Position numbers and translations under genes: made by a program. A DNA stretch of 64,000 nucleotides from Paenibacillus tengchongensis (lineage in GTDB: Bacteria > Bacillota > Bacilli > Paenibacillales > Paenibacillaceae), in assembly GCF_008973665.1 (NCBI RefSeq), contig NZ_WACP01000001.1, forward strand, positions 372,001 to 436,000, read 5' to 3'. Positions 41,918 to 49,244 of this stretch are shown one piece after another; within the stretch, counting starts at the first letter, position 1, and each line of letters begins with the position of its first letter. The notes under the pieces were generated by a model. The model was not told the origin of the DNA and searched no databases. It saw nothing but the letters and a program-made list of their open reading frames with translations.

Positions 41918-42775
41918 TCAATTGGCCTTGGAGCTGCCGAGCCACGGCACCGGCTGTACCGGATTGCCCTGGCGGTAGACGGCATAACGTCCTTTGCCGA
42001 GCTGCTTGGCGCTGTACATGGCGGAATCGGCTTCTTTCAGGAGGCGTGCCCGGTCAACCTTGCCCTGGCTTAGCGTAACGCCGATGCTGACCGAAAGATA
42101 GACATTATGCTGCTCCAGCAGATAGTGGCCGTTGACCCGCTCCATGATCTGCACGGCGAGCCGTTCGGCCTCCTTCCGCCCGCAGCGCTTGGCGATAATC
42201 ACAAACTCATCTCCGCCGACCCGGAAAATATGCCGTTTGTTCTTCAGGGAGAACTGCTGCAGACTGCCGCCGACCGCCTGCAGAAGCAGATCTCCGATAT
42301 GGTGGCCCATACTGTCGTTGATCGACTTGAAGCGGTTAAGATCCATATAGAATACGGCAAGCTGCTCGCCCGGTTTGCAGCGATTCCAGAAATGCTCCAT
42401 GCCGTTCTTGTTCATCAGACCGGTTAAAGTGTCTTTGTAAGCCAGCTCCTTGAGCTGTTCCCGCTCTGCCAGCAGCCGGCGGGTCCAGCTGAACAGCCAG
42501 AGAAAACCGGCAATTGTCAGAGCATACAGCCCCATGACCACGATCTGGCTGCCTTCGGGCTGCACAAACCCGGAGATGGTCTGCTTGCCCAGCAGATGCA
42601 TCATGCATAATGCGCCGCCTGCGGCGGCAATATTTAGGCTCGTGCGAACCGCACGGGTCTTGGAGTCTTTGCCGGCGAAATGCCGGGACAGCCAAAGCAT
42701 GCCATAAGCGGCCGCTGCCGCGATGAGAACGGTACATACGATAAATAGATAATTGCGTGCTTCTTCCAAGGACAA
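41918..42775 (-). CDS. Membrane-bound diguanylate cyclase (GGDEF)
   Basis: The 285-residue protein has three hydrophobic segments in its first 100 residues (FIVCTVLIAAAAAYGMLWL, SLNIAAAGGALCMMHLL, VVMGLYALTIAGFLWLF) and a GGDEF domain from about 113: AYKDTLTGLMNKNGME, MDLNRFKSINDSMGHHIGD, and an intact FRVGGDEF active site. It should make cyclic di-GMP. The product-inhibition RxxD site that usually lies five residues before GGDEF is absent (KNKRHIF), so feedback control is likely lost. TTG 42775 follows AAGGA. It diverges from a wall-protein gene. Confidence 0.88.
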   Translation of the reverse strand: MSLEEARNYLFIVCTVLIAAAAAYGMLWLSRHFAGKDSKTRAVRTSLNIAAAGGALCMMHLLGKQTISGFVQPEGSQIVVMGLYALTIAGFLWLFSWTRRLLAEREQLKELAYKDTLTGLMNKNGMEHFWNRCKPGEQLAVFYMDLNRFKSINDSMGHHIGDLLLQAVGGSLQQFSLKNKRHIFRVGGDEFVIIAKRCGRKEAERLAVQIMERVNGHYLLEQHNVYLSVSIGVTLSQGKVDRARLLKEADSAMYSAKQLGKGRYAVYRQGNPVQPVPWLGSSKAN

Positions 42776-42945
42776 TCACATCCTTCAGCTACTGTTAATC
42801 TATTTATCGGCAGACGCCGTCCGTTCTTTGATGGAAGGTTCTGGCGTCTCTACTCCTTCTGCACATGCCCGTATACAGATACTCCCATCCTTCGGAGCTC
42901 AGCCGCCCGGCAATACCCGCCGCCTGGAGCAAGCCTTCTGACCGA

Positions 42946-42973
42946 TTGACGATGCGCGCATGTTATATAATAA
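42946..42973 (+). promoter_or_regulatory. Promoter upstream of the phosphodiester glycosidase gene
   Basis: TTGACG (42946-42951) and overlapping TATAAT/TAATAA boxes (42966-42973) lie 14-16 bases apart. A perfect palindrome ATGCGCGCAT (42952-42961) fills the spacer and could be an operator. Confidence 0.5.
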
Positions 42974-43058
42974 TGAATTCGGCTGCTAACAGTGGTCCAT
43001 ACATACATTCTTGGTTACAGCAGAGCCGCTGTACAAGTTAAAGGAGACTCACCGTCTT

Positions 43059-44210
43059 ATGAAAAAAGCAAGCATTCTGATCCTCTCCCTCTTCCTCTCG
43101 CTCACGGCCGTATTCTCCGCGCCGCAGTCCGCAGCCGGAGCAGCAACGCCCAAAAATGCCGCGTACCTTGACAAGGCAAATTCCGCCTTCGTCCCGCTGC
43201 GCTCTTTAAGCGGCCTTGACGGCATCGTCACCACTGTGAAGAATGACGGCAGCATCATCATTGCAAGAGGCGACCGTACGCTCAGCCTGGTCCGCGGCAG
43301 CATGAGCGCAGCAGACGCAAGCGGCCGCACGTTCAACCTGGCCAAGCCGGCCTTCGCCAGCGGCGGAACCACCTATGTTCCGCTCTCTGCGGTAAGCGGC
43401 GCGCTGGACATCGCGCTACAGTGGGGCAAAGCTCCTGTATCGCTGACGCTGACAGCGGGCGGGGACTCGGTCACCCTGCCCGTACAGAGCGGCAGTCTGA
43501 TTGCGTCAGACACGCCTGCGGCGTCAAGCGCGAAGCGCACATTCAAAGTAGGCGGCAGATCGTTCACGGTGCAGATGGTTACCGTGTCCCTGCTGCATCC
43601 CGCGGTTAGTCTGAATGCCGTTCTGGCCGGCAATACAGTCGGCAAGACCGAGGCGCTCGGCAGTATAGCTAAGCGGAGCCAGGCGCAGGCTGCCATTAAC
43701 GGTACTTTTTTTGACGCCTATACAAAAGATGCCTATAAAGCCCCTTACGGCTATATCGCCAGCGGCGGCAAGCTGCTGAAGAACAGCCCCGGTGACAAGC
43801 GGACGGTCTTTGTATACGATAGCAACCTCCTGGCCGACCTGGTGCCCGGGGGCGAATTCATGGACCGCTTGAACAGCGGAGCCGTAACCGGAGCCATTCA
43901 GGCCGGCCCCCGGCTGCTGACCAATGGCCAGGTGGCCCTGAATGTTGCCGCCGAAGGCTTCAAGGACCCGAAAATCCTGACCGGCGGCGGTGCGCGAAGT
44001 GCCCTGGGGCTGACCCGCGACCATAAGCTGATTCTGCTGACCACGGGCGGCGCTACCATTCCGCAGCTGGCGCAGATCATGAAGCAGGCCGGAGCCTATC
44101 AGGCCATGAACCTGGACGGCGGCGCTTCCAGCGGCCTGTACTACGGAGGCAAATATTTGACCGAGCCCGGCCGCCTGATCAGCAATGCGCTGGTCGTCAA
44201 GACCAGGTAA
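43059..44210 (+). CDS. Secreted phosphodiester glycosidase-like (NAGPA) protein with stalk domain
   Basis: The 383-residue exported protein has a signal peptide (KKASILILSLFLSLTAVFSA). A copper-amine-oxidase-like N-terminal domain follows (NSAFVPLRSLSGLDGIVTTV, then TYVPLSAVSGALDIALQW), and then an NAGPA domain: AAINGTFFDAYTKDAYKAPYG, AIQAGPRLL, GGGARSALGLTRDHKLILLT and MNLDGGASSGLYYGG. NAGPA domains remove exposed GlcNAc from phosphodiesters or act on wall sugars in bacteria. ATG 43059 is 12-13 bases after AAAGGAG, slightly long. It is one of three proteins in the window using this kind of stalk domain. Confidence 0.88.
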   Translation: MKKASILILSLFLSLTAVFSAPQSAAGAATPKNAAYLDKANSAFVPLRSLSGLDGIVTTVKNDGSIIIARGDRTLSLVRGSMSAADASGRTFNLAKPAFASGGTTYVPLSAVSGALDIALQWGKAPVSLTLTAGGDSVTLPVQSGSLIASDTPAASSAKRTFKVGGRSFTVQMVTVSLLHPAVSLNAVLAGNTVGKTEALGSIAKRSQAQAAINGTFFDAYTKDAYKAPYGYIASGGKLLKNSPGDKRTVFVYDSNLLADLVPGGEFMDRLNSGAVTGAIQAGPRLLTNGQVALNVAAEGFKDPKILTGGGARSALGLTRDHKLILLTTGGATIPQLAQIMKQAGAYQAMNLDGGASSGLYYGGKYLTEPGRLISNALVVKTR

Positions 44211-44225
44211 CTCCTCCGCAGCTTC

Positions 44226-44265
44226 AGGCATTCGGAGCGGCATTTTATAGCTGGAGTGCCTTTTT
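44226..44265 (+). terminator. Terminator of the NAGPA gene
   Basis: AGGCATTC (44226-44233) pairs with GAGTGCCT (44254-44261), one wobble, followed by TTTT. Confidence 0.7.
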
Positions 44266-44395
44266 GCTGCGCGAATTCCAGTGCTCCGCCGGGAAGGGGG
44301 ATTGCAACAAGGGGGATCTTCCCGGAAAATAAAGCTTGTGCACGAGCAGCCTGCGGGCTGCTGATTTCACCGTGCACCAAGGAGGATTCGCCGCT

Positions 44396-45382
44396 ATGGC
44401 TAAAGCCGATCACATGCTGTCCATTCTGTGGATGCTGCGCCAGCGCAAAAGAACCGCCGCTGAGCTGGCGGCTGAGCTGGAGCTGAGCATCCGCTCTGTA
44501 TACCGTTACATTGATGCGCTCTGCGCCAGCGGCGTCCCCGTCATGGCGGAGGCCGGTCCCGGCGGCGGGTATAGCCTGCCGGAGCATACCGGAGCCGCTC
44601 CGCTGTTCTTTGACACGCAGGAGCGGAGGGCGCTGGTGCAGGCCTCCGCATTCGCCCGCGGATGCGGCTACCCGTATGAAGAGGCGCTGGAGCGGGCCAT
44701 CGCCAAGATACAGCTCCACAGCAATGATGCGCAGCTTGCGCAGATGGGGCGTGATGCAGCCGGCATTGAGATGCTGCATACTCCCGGGGCTGCCCTCTCC
44801 GGTCTCCTCGCTGAACTGGAGGCCAGCGCTGCGGACGGCTTTACACTCCAGATGGACTACCGCAAGGCCGACAAGGCCGGAGACAGGCTCACCTCGCGTC
44901 AGGTGGACCCTTACGGGCTTGTGTTCTGGAAAGGCCAGTGGTATATGGCCGGGTACTGCCATATGCGCGGGGACATCCGCAACTTCCGTGTAGACCGGAT
45001 CGCCGGGCTGCAGCGGACGGAAGCGCGCTTCGCCCGTCCCGCAGCTTTCTCGGCGCGGGAATTTCTGCTGCGGGCGCTGCTTCCGGACCGTGAAGCGGAA
45101 TCTCCGCTTGTTACTTTGATCATCGAATCGCATGAAGAGGCGCTGAATGACCTGTGCAGCCACTGGCTATTCGGCCATATCCTGGTCACGCGCGAGCCCG
45201 GCCAGGCTCAATTTCTGCTGGATGAAGCCACCTTAGACCGGTATGTACCTTACTATCTGCTGCCCTACGGTAAGGCACTGAAGATCCTCAAGCCCGTCCA
45301 GCTGAACCGGCGCCTTGAGGCCGTTGCTGCCGGGCTGGCCGACTATTACAGCGAGGCAGCCTCTAATAATTATGATTGCTGA
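44396..45382 (+). CDS. WYL-domain transcriptional regulator (YafY/DeoR-like)
   Basis: The 328-residue protein has an N-terminal HTH_11-type winged helix (LSILWMLRQRKRTAAELAAEL, LSIRSVYRYIDALCASGVPVMAEAG, GGGYSL), a WYL domain near 140-205 (DPYGLVFWKGQWYMAGYCHM, RNFRVDRIAGLQ), and a C-terminal WCX extension. WYL proteins bind small ligands or nucleic acid. ATG 44396 is preceded by AAGGAGG at 11 bases. It lies 82 bases upstream of an SRPBCC gene and probably forms a small unit with it, as is common for WYL regulators and AHSA1-type proteins. Confidence 0.9.
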   Translation: MAKADHMLSILWMLRQRKRTAAELAAELELSIRSVYRYIDALCASGVPVMAEAGPGGGYSLPEHTGAAPLFFDTQERRALVQASAFARGCGYPYEEALERAIAKIQLHSNDAQLAQMGRDAAGIEMLHTPGAALSGLLAELEASAADGFTLQMDYRKADKAGDRLTSRQVDPYGLVFWKGQWYMAGYCHMRGDIRNFRVDRIAGLQRTEARFARPAAFSAREFLLRALLPDREAESPLVTLIIESHEEALNDLCSHWLFGHILVTREPGQAQFLLDEATLDRYVPYYLLPYGKALKILKPVQLNRRLEAVAAGLADYYSEAASNNYDC

Positions 45383-45464
45383 CCGTAACTGTCAGTGATT
45401 ACCGGATATACTGGAGCTAGTCCAGGACAGTACTGGAATCACAGCATGGACAGGAGGCAGCGCA

Positions 45465-45917
45465 ATGAAGGAGCTTAAATATGAATTTTACATTGGAGGC
45501 ACACCGGCTAAGGTTTGGGAGGCTCTGGTGGCGCCGGAGCAAGTGAAGCAAATCTATTACGGAAGTGTCATCCGCTCCAGCTTCGTCCCCGGAGAATTAC
45601 TGGAGTATGTCGGTCCGGGAGCTGATGGCAGCGGGACGGTTCATGTCTATGGCACACTGCTGGAGTTCGTACCGGAACAGGCCCTGCGGTTCACGCACAA
45701 GGTCGGCCCCTCTTATCTAAAGGGCGGGGAGAATTACGAATCGCGTATTTCCTGGCTGCTGGAGCCTGCCGGCGGCTACACCCGGCTGACGCTGATCCAC
45801 GACAGCTGGCATCCGGAGGATGCCTCCTATGCTCCCAGCGAGCGTGCCTGGTGGCAGATTTTAAGCAATATTAAGACTTTGGTGGAAACCGGCGGCACGC
45901 TGGATTTCGGATTTTAA
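45465..45917 (+). CDS. SRPBCC/AHSA1-family protein
   Basis: The 150-residue soluble protein is a START-like fold: YEFYIGGTPAKVWEALVAPEQVKQIY at the N-terminus, VPGELLEYVGPGADGSG, LLEFVPEQALRFTHKVGP, and YTRLTLIHDSWHPED near the C-terminus. This matches the activator of Hsp90 ATPase-like (AHSA1, SRPBCC) family, which binds hydrophobic ligands; no catalytic role can be named. ATG 45465 is preceded by GGAGGC. A terminator follows. Confidence 0.88.
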   Translation: MKELKYEFYIGGTPAKVWEALVAPEQVKQIYYGSVIRSSFVPGELLEYVGPGADGSGTVHVYGTLLEFVPEQALRFTHKVGPSYLKGGENYESRISWLLEPAGGYTRLTLIHDSWHPEDASYAPSERAWWQILSNIKTLVETGGTLDFGF

Positions 45918-45953
45918 ACCGACTGCGTGTGCATATAATTGCCGCAGGAAACG

Positions 45954-45999
45954 AGCAGAGCAGTGATTCCCCTGTAATGGGCCGCTGTTCTGTTTTTTT
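45954..45999 (+). terminator. Terminator of the SRPBCC gene
   Basis: AGCAGAGCAG (45954-45963) and CTGTTCTGTT (45985-45994) pair with wobble and are followed by seven T residues. Confidence 0.75.
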
Positions 46000-46022
46000 C
46001 TTTCCTGCAGGAAACTTTTTTG

Positions 46023-46078
46023 TTGTCAGGACAAAAAGATATACATATACTAATCTTGTGGAAGTGTACAATAATTGT
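46023..46078 (+). promoter_or_regulatory. feo promoter and small palindrome
   Basis: TTGTCA (46023-46028), a 17-base spacer and TATACT (46046-46051) form a good promoter 80 bases before feoA. A palindrome ACAAT-A-ATTGT (46068-46078) lies just downstream and could bind a regulator. No Fur box is visible. Confidence 0.7.
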
Positions 46079-46129
46079 TCGCAGACTCAGCTTTTGTTTA
46101 CTATACCAACACAGGAAGAAGGAAATTAC

Positions 46130-46387
46130 ATGGCCGCTGCCGGCATTCCATTGTCCGAAGCTGTGAACGGAAGCGTGTTGCGCATTACCGGTATCGATGT
46201 CCAGGGGGTGCTCCGCAGAAGGCTGCTGGATCTCGGTTTTGTGGTCGGCAACGCCGTGGAGGTGCTGCGGCGCAGCCCGCTCGGCGACCCGGTCGCTTTC
46301 CGGGTGAGCAATACTACGATCGCACTCCGCCGGGAGGAGAGCTCGCTAATCTATGGAGAGTTGATTGGAGGCGGAAGAGATGAGTAA
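46130..46387 (+). CDS. feoA: FeoA, ferrous iron transport accessory protein
   Basis: The 85-residue protein is an SH3-like FeoA domain: IPLSEAVNGSVLRITGIDVQG, LRRRLLDLGFVVGNAVEVLRRSPLGDPVAFRV and TIALRREESSLIYGE. FeoA assists the FeoB ferrous iron transporter at the membrane. ATG 46130 is preceded by AAGAAGGA. Its end overlaps the FeoB GTPase start by eight bases. Confidence 0.93.
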   Translation: MAAAGIPLSEAVNGSVLRITGIDVQGVLRRRLLDLGFVVGNAVEVLRRSPLGDPVAFRVSNTTIALRREESSLIYGELIGGGRDE

Positions 46388-47111
46388 GTTCACTGTCGCG
46401 TTTGCGGGAAATCCGAATACGGGCAAGAGCACACTGTTCAACCTGCTGACCGGGCTGCGCCAGCATACCGGCAACTGGGCGGGCAAAACCGTGATTACCG
46501 CCGAAGGCGAGTTCACGCATAACGGTCACACCTATAAAGCGGTCGATTTGCCGGGAACCTATTCGCTGTACTCCAATTCCGCAGATGAAGAAGCCGCCAG
46601 GGATTATATTATATTCAAACAGCCCGATGTGACACTCGTAGTTCTGGATGCAACGTCGCTGGAGCGCAACTTGAATCTGGCTCTGCAGGTGCTGGAGATT
46701 ACCGGCCGGGCGGTAGTCTGCATCAACCTGATCGACGAAGCCCGGCGGCTCGGAATCGGGATTGATCTGAAGGCCATCGCGGAGCGGCTCGGCGTTCCGG
46801 TTGTAGCCATTTCTGCGCGGAACGAGATCGGGATCGGGCCGCTGCTGGATCAGCTCGAACGCGTGGCCACCGGCGCGGTTGCCGCACAGCCGCTGCGGAT
46901 CACCTACAGTGAAGAGATTGAGCGCGGCATTGCCGAGCTTACTCCACTGGTCGAGCGGACCGTCGGCTCCCGTTACCCGGCACGCTGGATTGCCCTGCGG
47001 CTGCTGGACGGAGACGACAGTCTGCTGGCTGCGCTGAAGGACCATATGGAACGCAAGCCGATAACAGGCAGCAAGGAGGCGCTGGGACATGGAATTACAG
47101 CCTGCCATTAA
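46380..47111 (+). CDS. feoB: FeoB GTPase domain as a separate protein (NFeoB)
   Basis: The 243-residue protein carries the FeoB G domain only: G1 GNPNTGKST at 10-18, switch I QHTGNWAGKTV, G3 DLPGTYSL, G4 NLID and G5 ISARNEIG. The helical regulatory domain follows to about residue 235. In FeoB of most bacteria this region is fused to the membrane part. Here it stops at 47111 and the membrane part starts in another frame at 47089, with a 23-base overlap. ATG 46380 follows GGAGGCGGAAG. G4 reads NLID in place of the more usual NxxD-Met form but keeps N and D. Confidence 0.92.
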   Translation: MSKFTVAFAGNPNTGKSTLFNLLTGLRQHTGNWAGKTVITAEGEFTHNGHTYKAVDLPGTYSLYSNSADEEAARDYIIFKQPDVTLVVLDATSLERNLNLALQVLEITGRAVVCINLIDEARRLGIGIDLKAIAERLGVPVVAISARNEIGIGPLLDQLERVATGAVAAQPLRITYSEEIERGIAELTPLVERTVGSRYPARWIALRLLDGDDSLLAALKDHMERKPITGSKEALGHGITACH

Positions 47112-48498
47112 CGGGGAAAGTGCGCTTGATTCTTTGCGGACGGCGGCCAGGAAGCTGGCCGACAAGGGAGCCATCCGCGACGAGATTGTCGGCGGAATCT
47201 ACGGCGTATCGGCCGAAATTTGCGGCCGCGCCGTCACTTACCGCGACCGCAAAAAGCTCGGCAGCACCTACAAGCTCGACAATATCGTCACCTCGCGGCT
47301 CTGGGGCTTCCCGATTATGCTCGCCGGACTCGGGCTCGTATTCTGGATTACCATTGCCGGCGCCAACTATCCGTCCAGCTGGCTGGCCTCCCTGTTTGGC
47401 TTCATCGAAGGTTATCTGACGGCGGGTTTCAATGCCATCCATGCTCCGGCCTGGCTGCATGGTGTACTGGTGCTGGGGCTGTACCGCGGCACCTCGTCAG
47501 TCATCAGCGTCATGCTGCCGCCGATGATGATCTTCTTCCCGGTCTTCGCGCTGCTGGAGAACTTCGGGTATTTGCCGCGCGTCGCTTTTAATATGGACCG
47601 CCTGTTCAAGAAATCCGGCGGCCACGGCAAGCAGGCGCTGACCATGTCGATGGGCTTCGGCTGTAACGCTGCCGCCATCATCTCTACACGCATCATCGAA
47701 TCGCCGCGCGAGCGGATGCTGGCGATACTGACCAACAACTTCGTTCCTTGCAACGGCCGCTGGCCTACGCTGATCCTGCTCTCCTCCATGTTCATGATCG
47801 GCTCGGCGGCAACCGGCGCGTTCAGCACCCTGGCCACGGCGCTTGTGCTGATGGGCATCGTACTGGTGGGCATTGCCGTTACGCTGACCGTATCCTGGGT
47901 GCTGTCCAGAACCGCACTGCGCGGCGTGCCGACCCACTACACCCTGGAGCTTCCGCCGTACCGCCGCCCGCAGATCTTGAAGACGATCCTTCGCGCCTCC
48001 AAGGAGAAATCCCTGAATGTGCTGACCCGGGCGATCGTCGTAGCCGCCCCTGCCGGAATCATCACCTGGATTCTCGGCAACGTAACTGTCGGCGGTGACA
48101 GCGTGCTGAACCATATAGCAGCCTTCTTTGATCCCTTCGCCCAGTTGCTTGGCCTTGACGGATTCATTATTATGGCCTTCATCCTGGGCCTGCCGGCCAA
48201 CGAGATCGTCCTGCCGATTCTGCTCATGGGCTACATGTCCTCGGGTGCCATGGTCGATATCGACGGCCTCGGCGGAATCAAGGACATCTTTCTGGCCCAA
48301 GGCTGGACCTGGCTGACTGCGCTGAATATGATGCTGTTCTCGCTGCTGCATTATCCGTGCGGTACGACGCTGGTGAACATCTACAAAGAGACCAAGAGCA
48401 TGAAGTGGGCGGTGCTTTCCGCCGCTATCCCGCTCGCCATCGCCATCGCCGTCACGTTCGCGGTGGCCCTGGCAGCCCGGCTGCTCGGCTGGGTGTAA
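47089..48498 (+). CDS. feoB: FeoB membrane (Gate) domain as a separate protein
   Basis: The 469-residue protein corresponds to the C-terminal part of FeoB. It has a soluble start (ALDSLRTAARKLADKGAIRDE), then two Gate domains with conserved LPRVAFNMDRLF, MGFGCNAAAII, NNFVPCNGRWPTLI, LGLPANEIVLPILLMGYM and FSLLHYPCGTTLV, within about ten spans. It transports Fe2+ across the membrane together with the GTPase encoded just upstream. ATG 47089 is preceded by AAGGAGGC and lies inside the end of the GTPase gene, so translation is coupled. The split with an intact start and ribosome binding site argues for a real two-gene form and not a sequencing error. Confidence 0.92.
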   Translation: MELQPAINGESALDSLRTAARKLADKGAIRDEIVGGIYGVSAEICGRAVTYRDRKKLGSTYKLDNIVTSRLWGFPIMLAGLGLVFWITIAGANYPSSWLASLFGFIEGYLTAGFNAIHAPAWLHGVLVLGLYRGTSSVISVMLPPMMIFFPVFALLENFGYLPRVAFNMDRLFKKSGGHGKQALTMSMGFGCNAAAIISTRIIESPRERMLAILTNNFVPCNGRWPTLILLSSMFMIGSAATGAFSTLATALVLMGIVLVGIAVTLTVSWVLSRTALRGVPTHYTLELPPYRRPQILKTILRASKEKSLNVLTRAIVVAAPAGIITWILGNVTVGGDSVLNHIAAFFDPFAQLLGLDGFIIMAFILGLPANEIVLPILLMGYMSSGAMVDIDGLGGIKDIFLAQGWTWLTALNMMLFSLLHYPCGTTLVNIYKETKSMKWAVLSAAIPLAIAIAVTFAVALAARLLGWV

Positions 48499-48530
48499 GC
48501 CGCCCGGACGGTTGGCGGACGCAAGCAACC

Positions 48531-48578
48531 CGAAGCACCCGGACTATGCCGCCACCTGCGGCAGGTCCGGGTGCTTCG
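48531..48578 (+). terminator. Strong hairpin after the feo operon
   Basis: Perfect 14-bp arms CGAAGCACCCGGAC and GTCCGGGTGCTTCG (48531-48544, 48565-48578) with an inner TGCCGC/GCGGCA stem. No T tract, so it may stabilise mRNA more than end transcription. Confidence 0.6.
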
Positions 48579-48626
48579 GTCCGGCCGGGACCTCTTTGTC
48601 CGCCCCAAGGGGGCCTCTCCTTTCAT

Positions 48627-48664
48627 GCTGCGGTCATCACCAGCTGCGATCATCACCAACTGCG
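48627..48664. repeat. 16-bp tandem repeat (about 2.4 copies)
   Basis: GCTGCGGTCATCACCA (48627-48642) is followed by GCTGCGATCATCACCA and a partial third copy. Confidence 0.7.
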
Positions 48665-48696
48665 GACTCTTCTCTCCATTCTGTTACTACTGTCGT

Positions 48697-48766
48697 TATT
48701 TGTTACACGTTATTTGTTACACGTTACTTGTTACACGTTACTCGTTACACGTTACTTGTTACTCGA
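48697..48766. repeat. 14-bp tandem repeat, five copies
   Basis: TATTTGTTACACGT is repeated five times in tandem, the first two identical and the others with one to three changes (TACTTG, TACTCG, ACTCGA). Frames through it code only for monotonous peptides and have no start signal. Confidence 0.9.
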
Positions 48767-48784
48767 CACCTTATTGCTCGCTGC

Positions 48785-48990
48785 CGGGGCTTCTAATTCG
48801 ATTTTCGCCAACTAAATCCGGTTCTTTGGCGGCGTTTCAGCATCTAAGTGGATTTCCGCCAACTAATCCAGCCTATTCAGGTCGATTCGCCCATTACCGC
48901 TACAATTAAGTAGCAATTATCGAACTAAATGTCCAGCTTATTCCCGAACCGCTCCATTTAAGTAGCACAAATCCAATTAAACCTTCAAGC
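48785..48990. repeat. Degenerate intergenic repeat region (inverted relative of 1480-1660)
   Basis: Recurring words CGCCAACTAA (twice), TTATCGAACTAAAT (48917-48930, inverse of 1531-1544), TTTAAGTAGCA and TCCAATTAAA. Together with the hairpin and the two tandem repeats it fills the 746-base gap 48499-49244, in which I see no gene. The part 48991-49244 shows nothing recognisable. Confidence 0.5.
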
Positions 48991-49244
48991 GGATTAATAT
49001 TGCTTGTTCTCACCTTTAACAACAATACTCTCGAACAAAGGAAGGCTCAGCGAAGAGGCCTGTAGCAGTCAACCTGTATTAATCCCTTATATTCCTCGCA
49101 CAAAACAACAACTTGCTATTACTGTTCAAACACTAATAGCCATGCAGCTATGAACGAGACTGAGCTTTTACAGCACATTCCCCGGCCGTACGCTCTCCCG
49201 TGGGCAACCGTTCTTCTGCTACACGGGTAACATCCGCACACTCC

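Noticed and set aside
46000..46129. Fur box before feoA
   Set aside because: No sequence near the TGATAAT-N-ATTATCA consensus was found; only a short ACAAT-A-ATTGT palindrome is present.
48697..48766. Possible CRISPR-like array
   Set aside because: Repeats are contiguous with no spacers and are only 14 bases long; no cas genes nearby.
48357..48909. Plus-strand frames coding monotonous Leu/Tyr/Thr/Val repeats
   Set aside because: They are translations of the 14-bp tandem repeat, without start signals.
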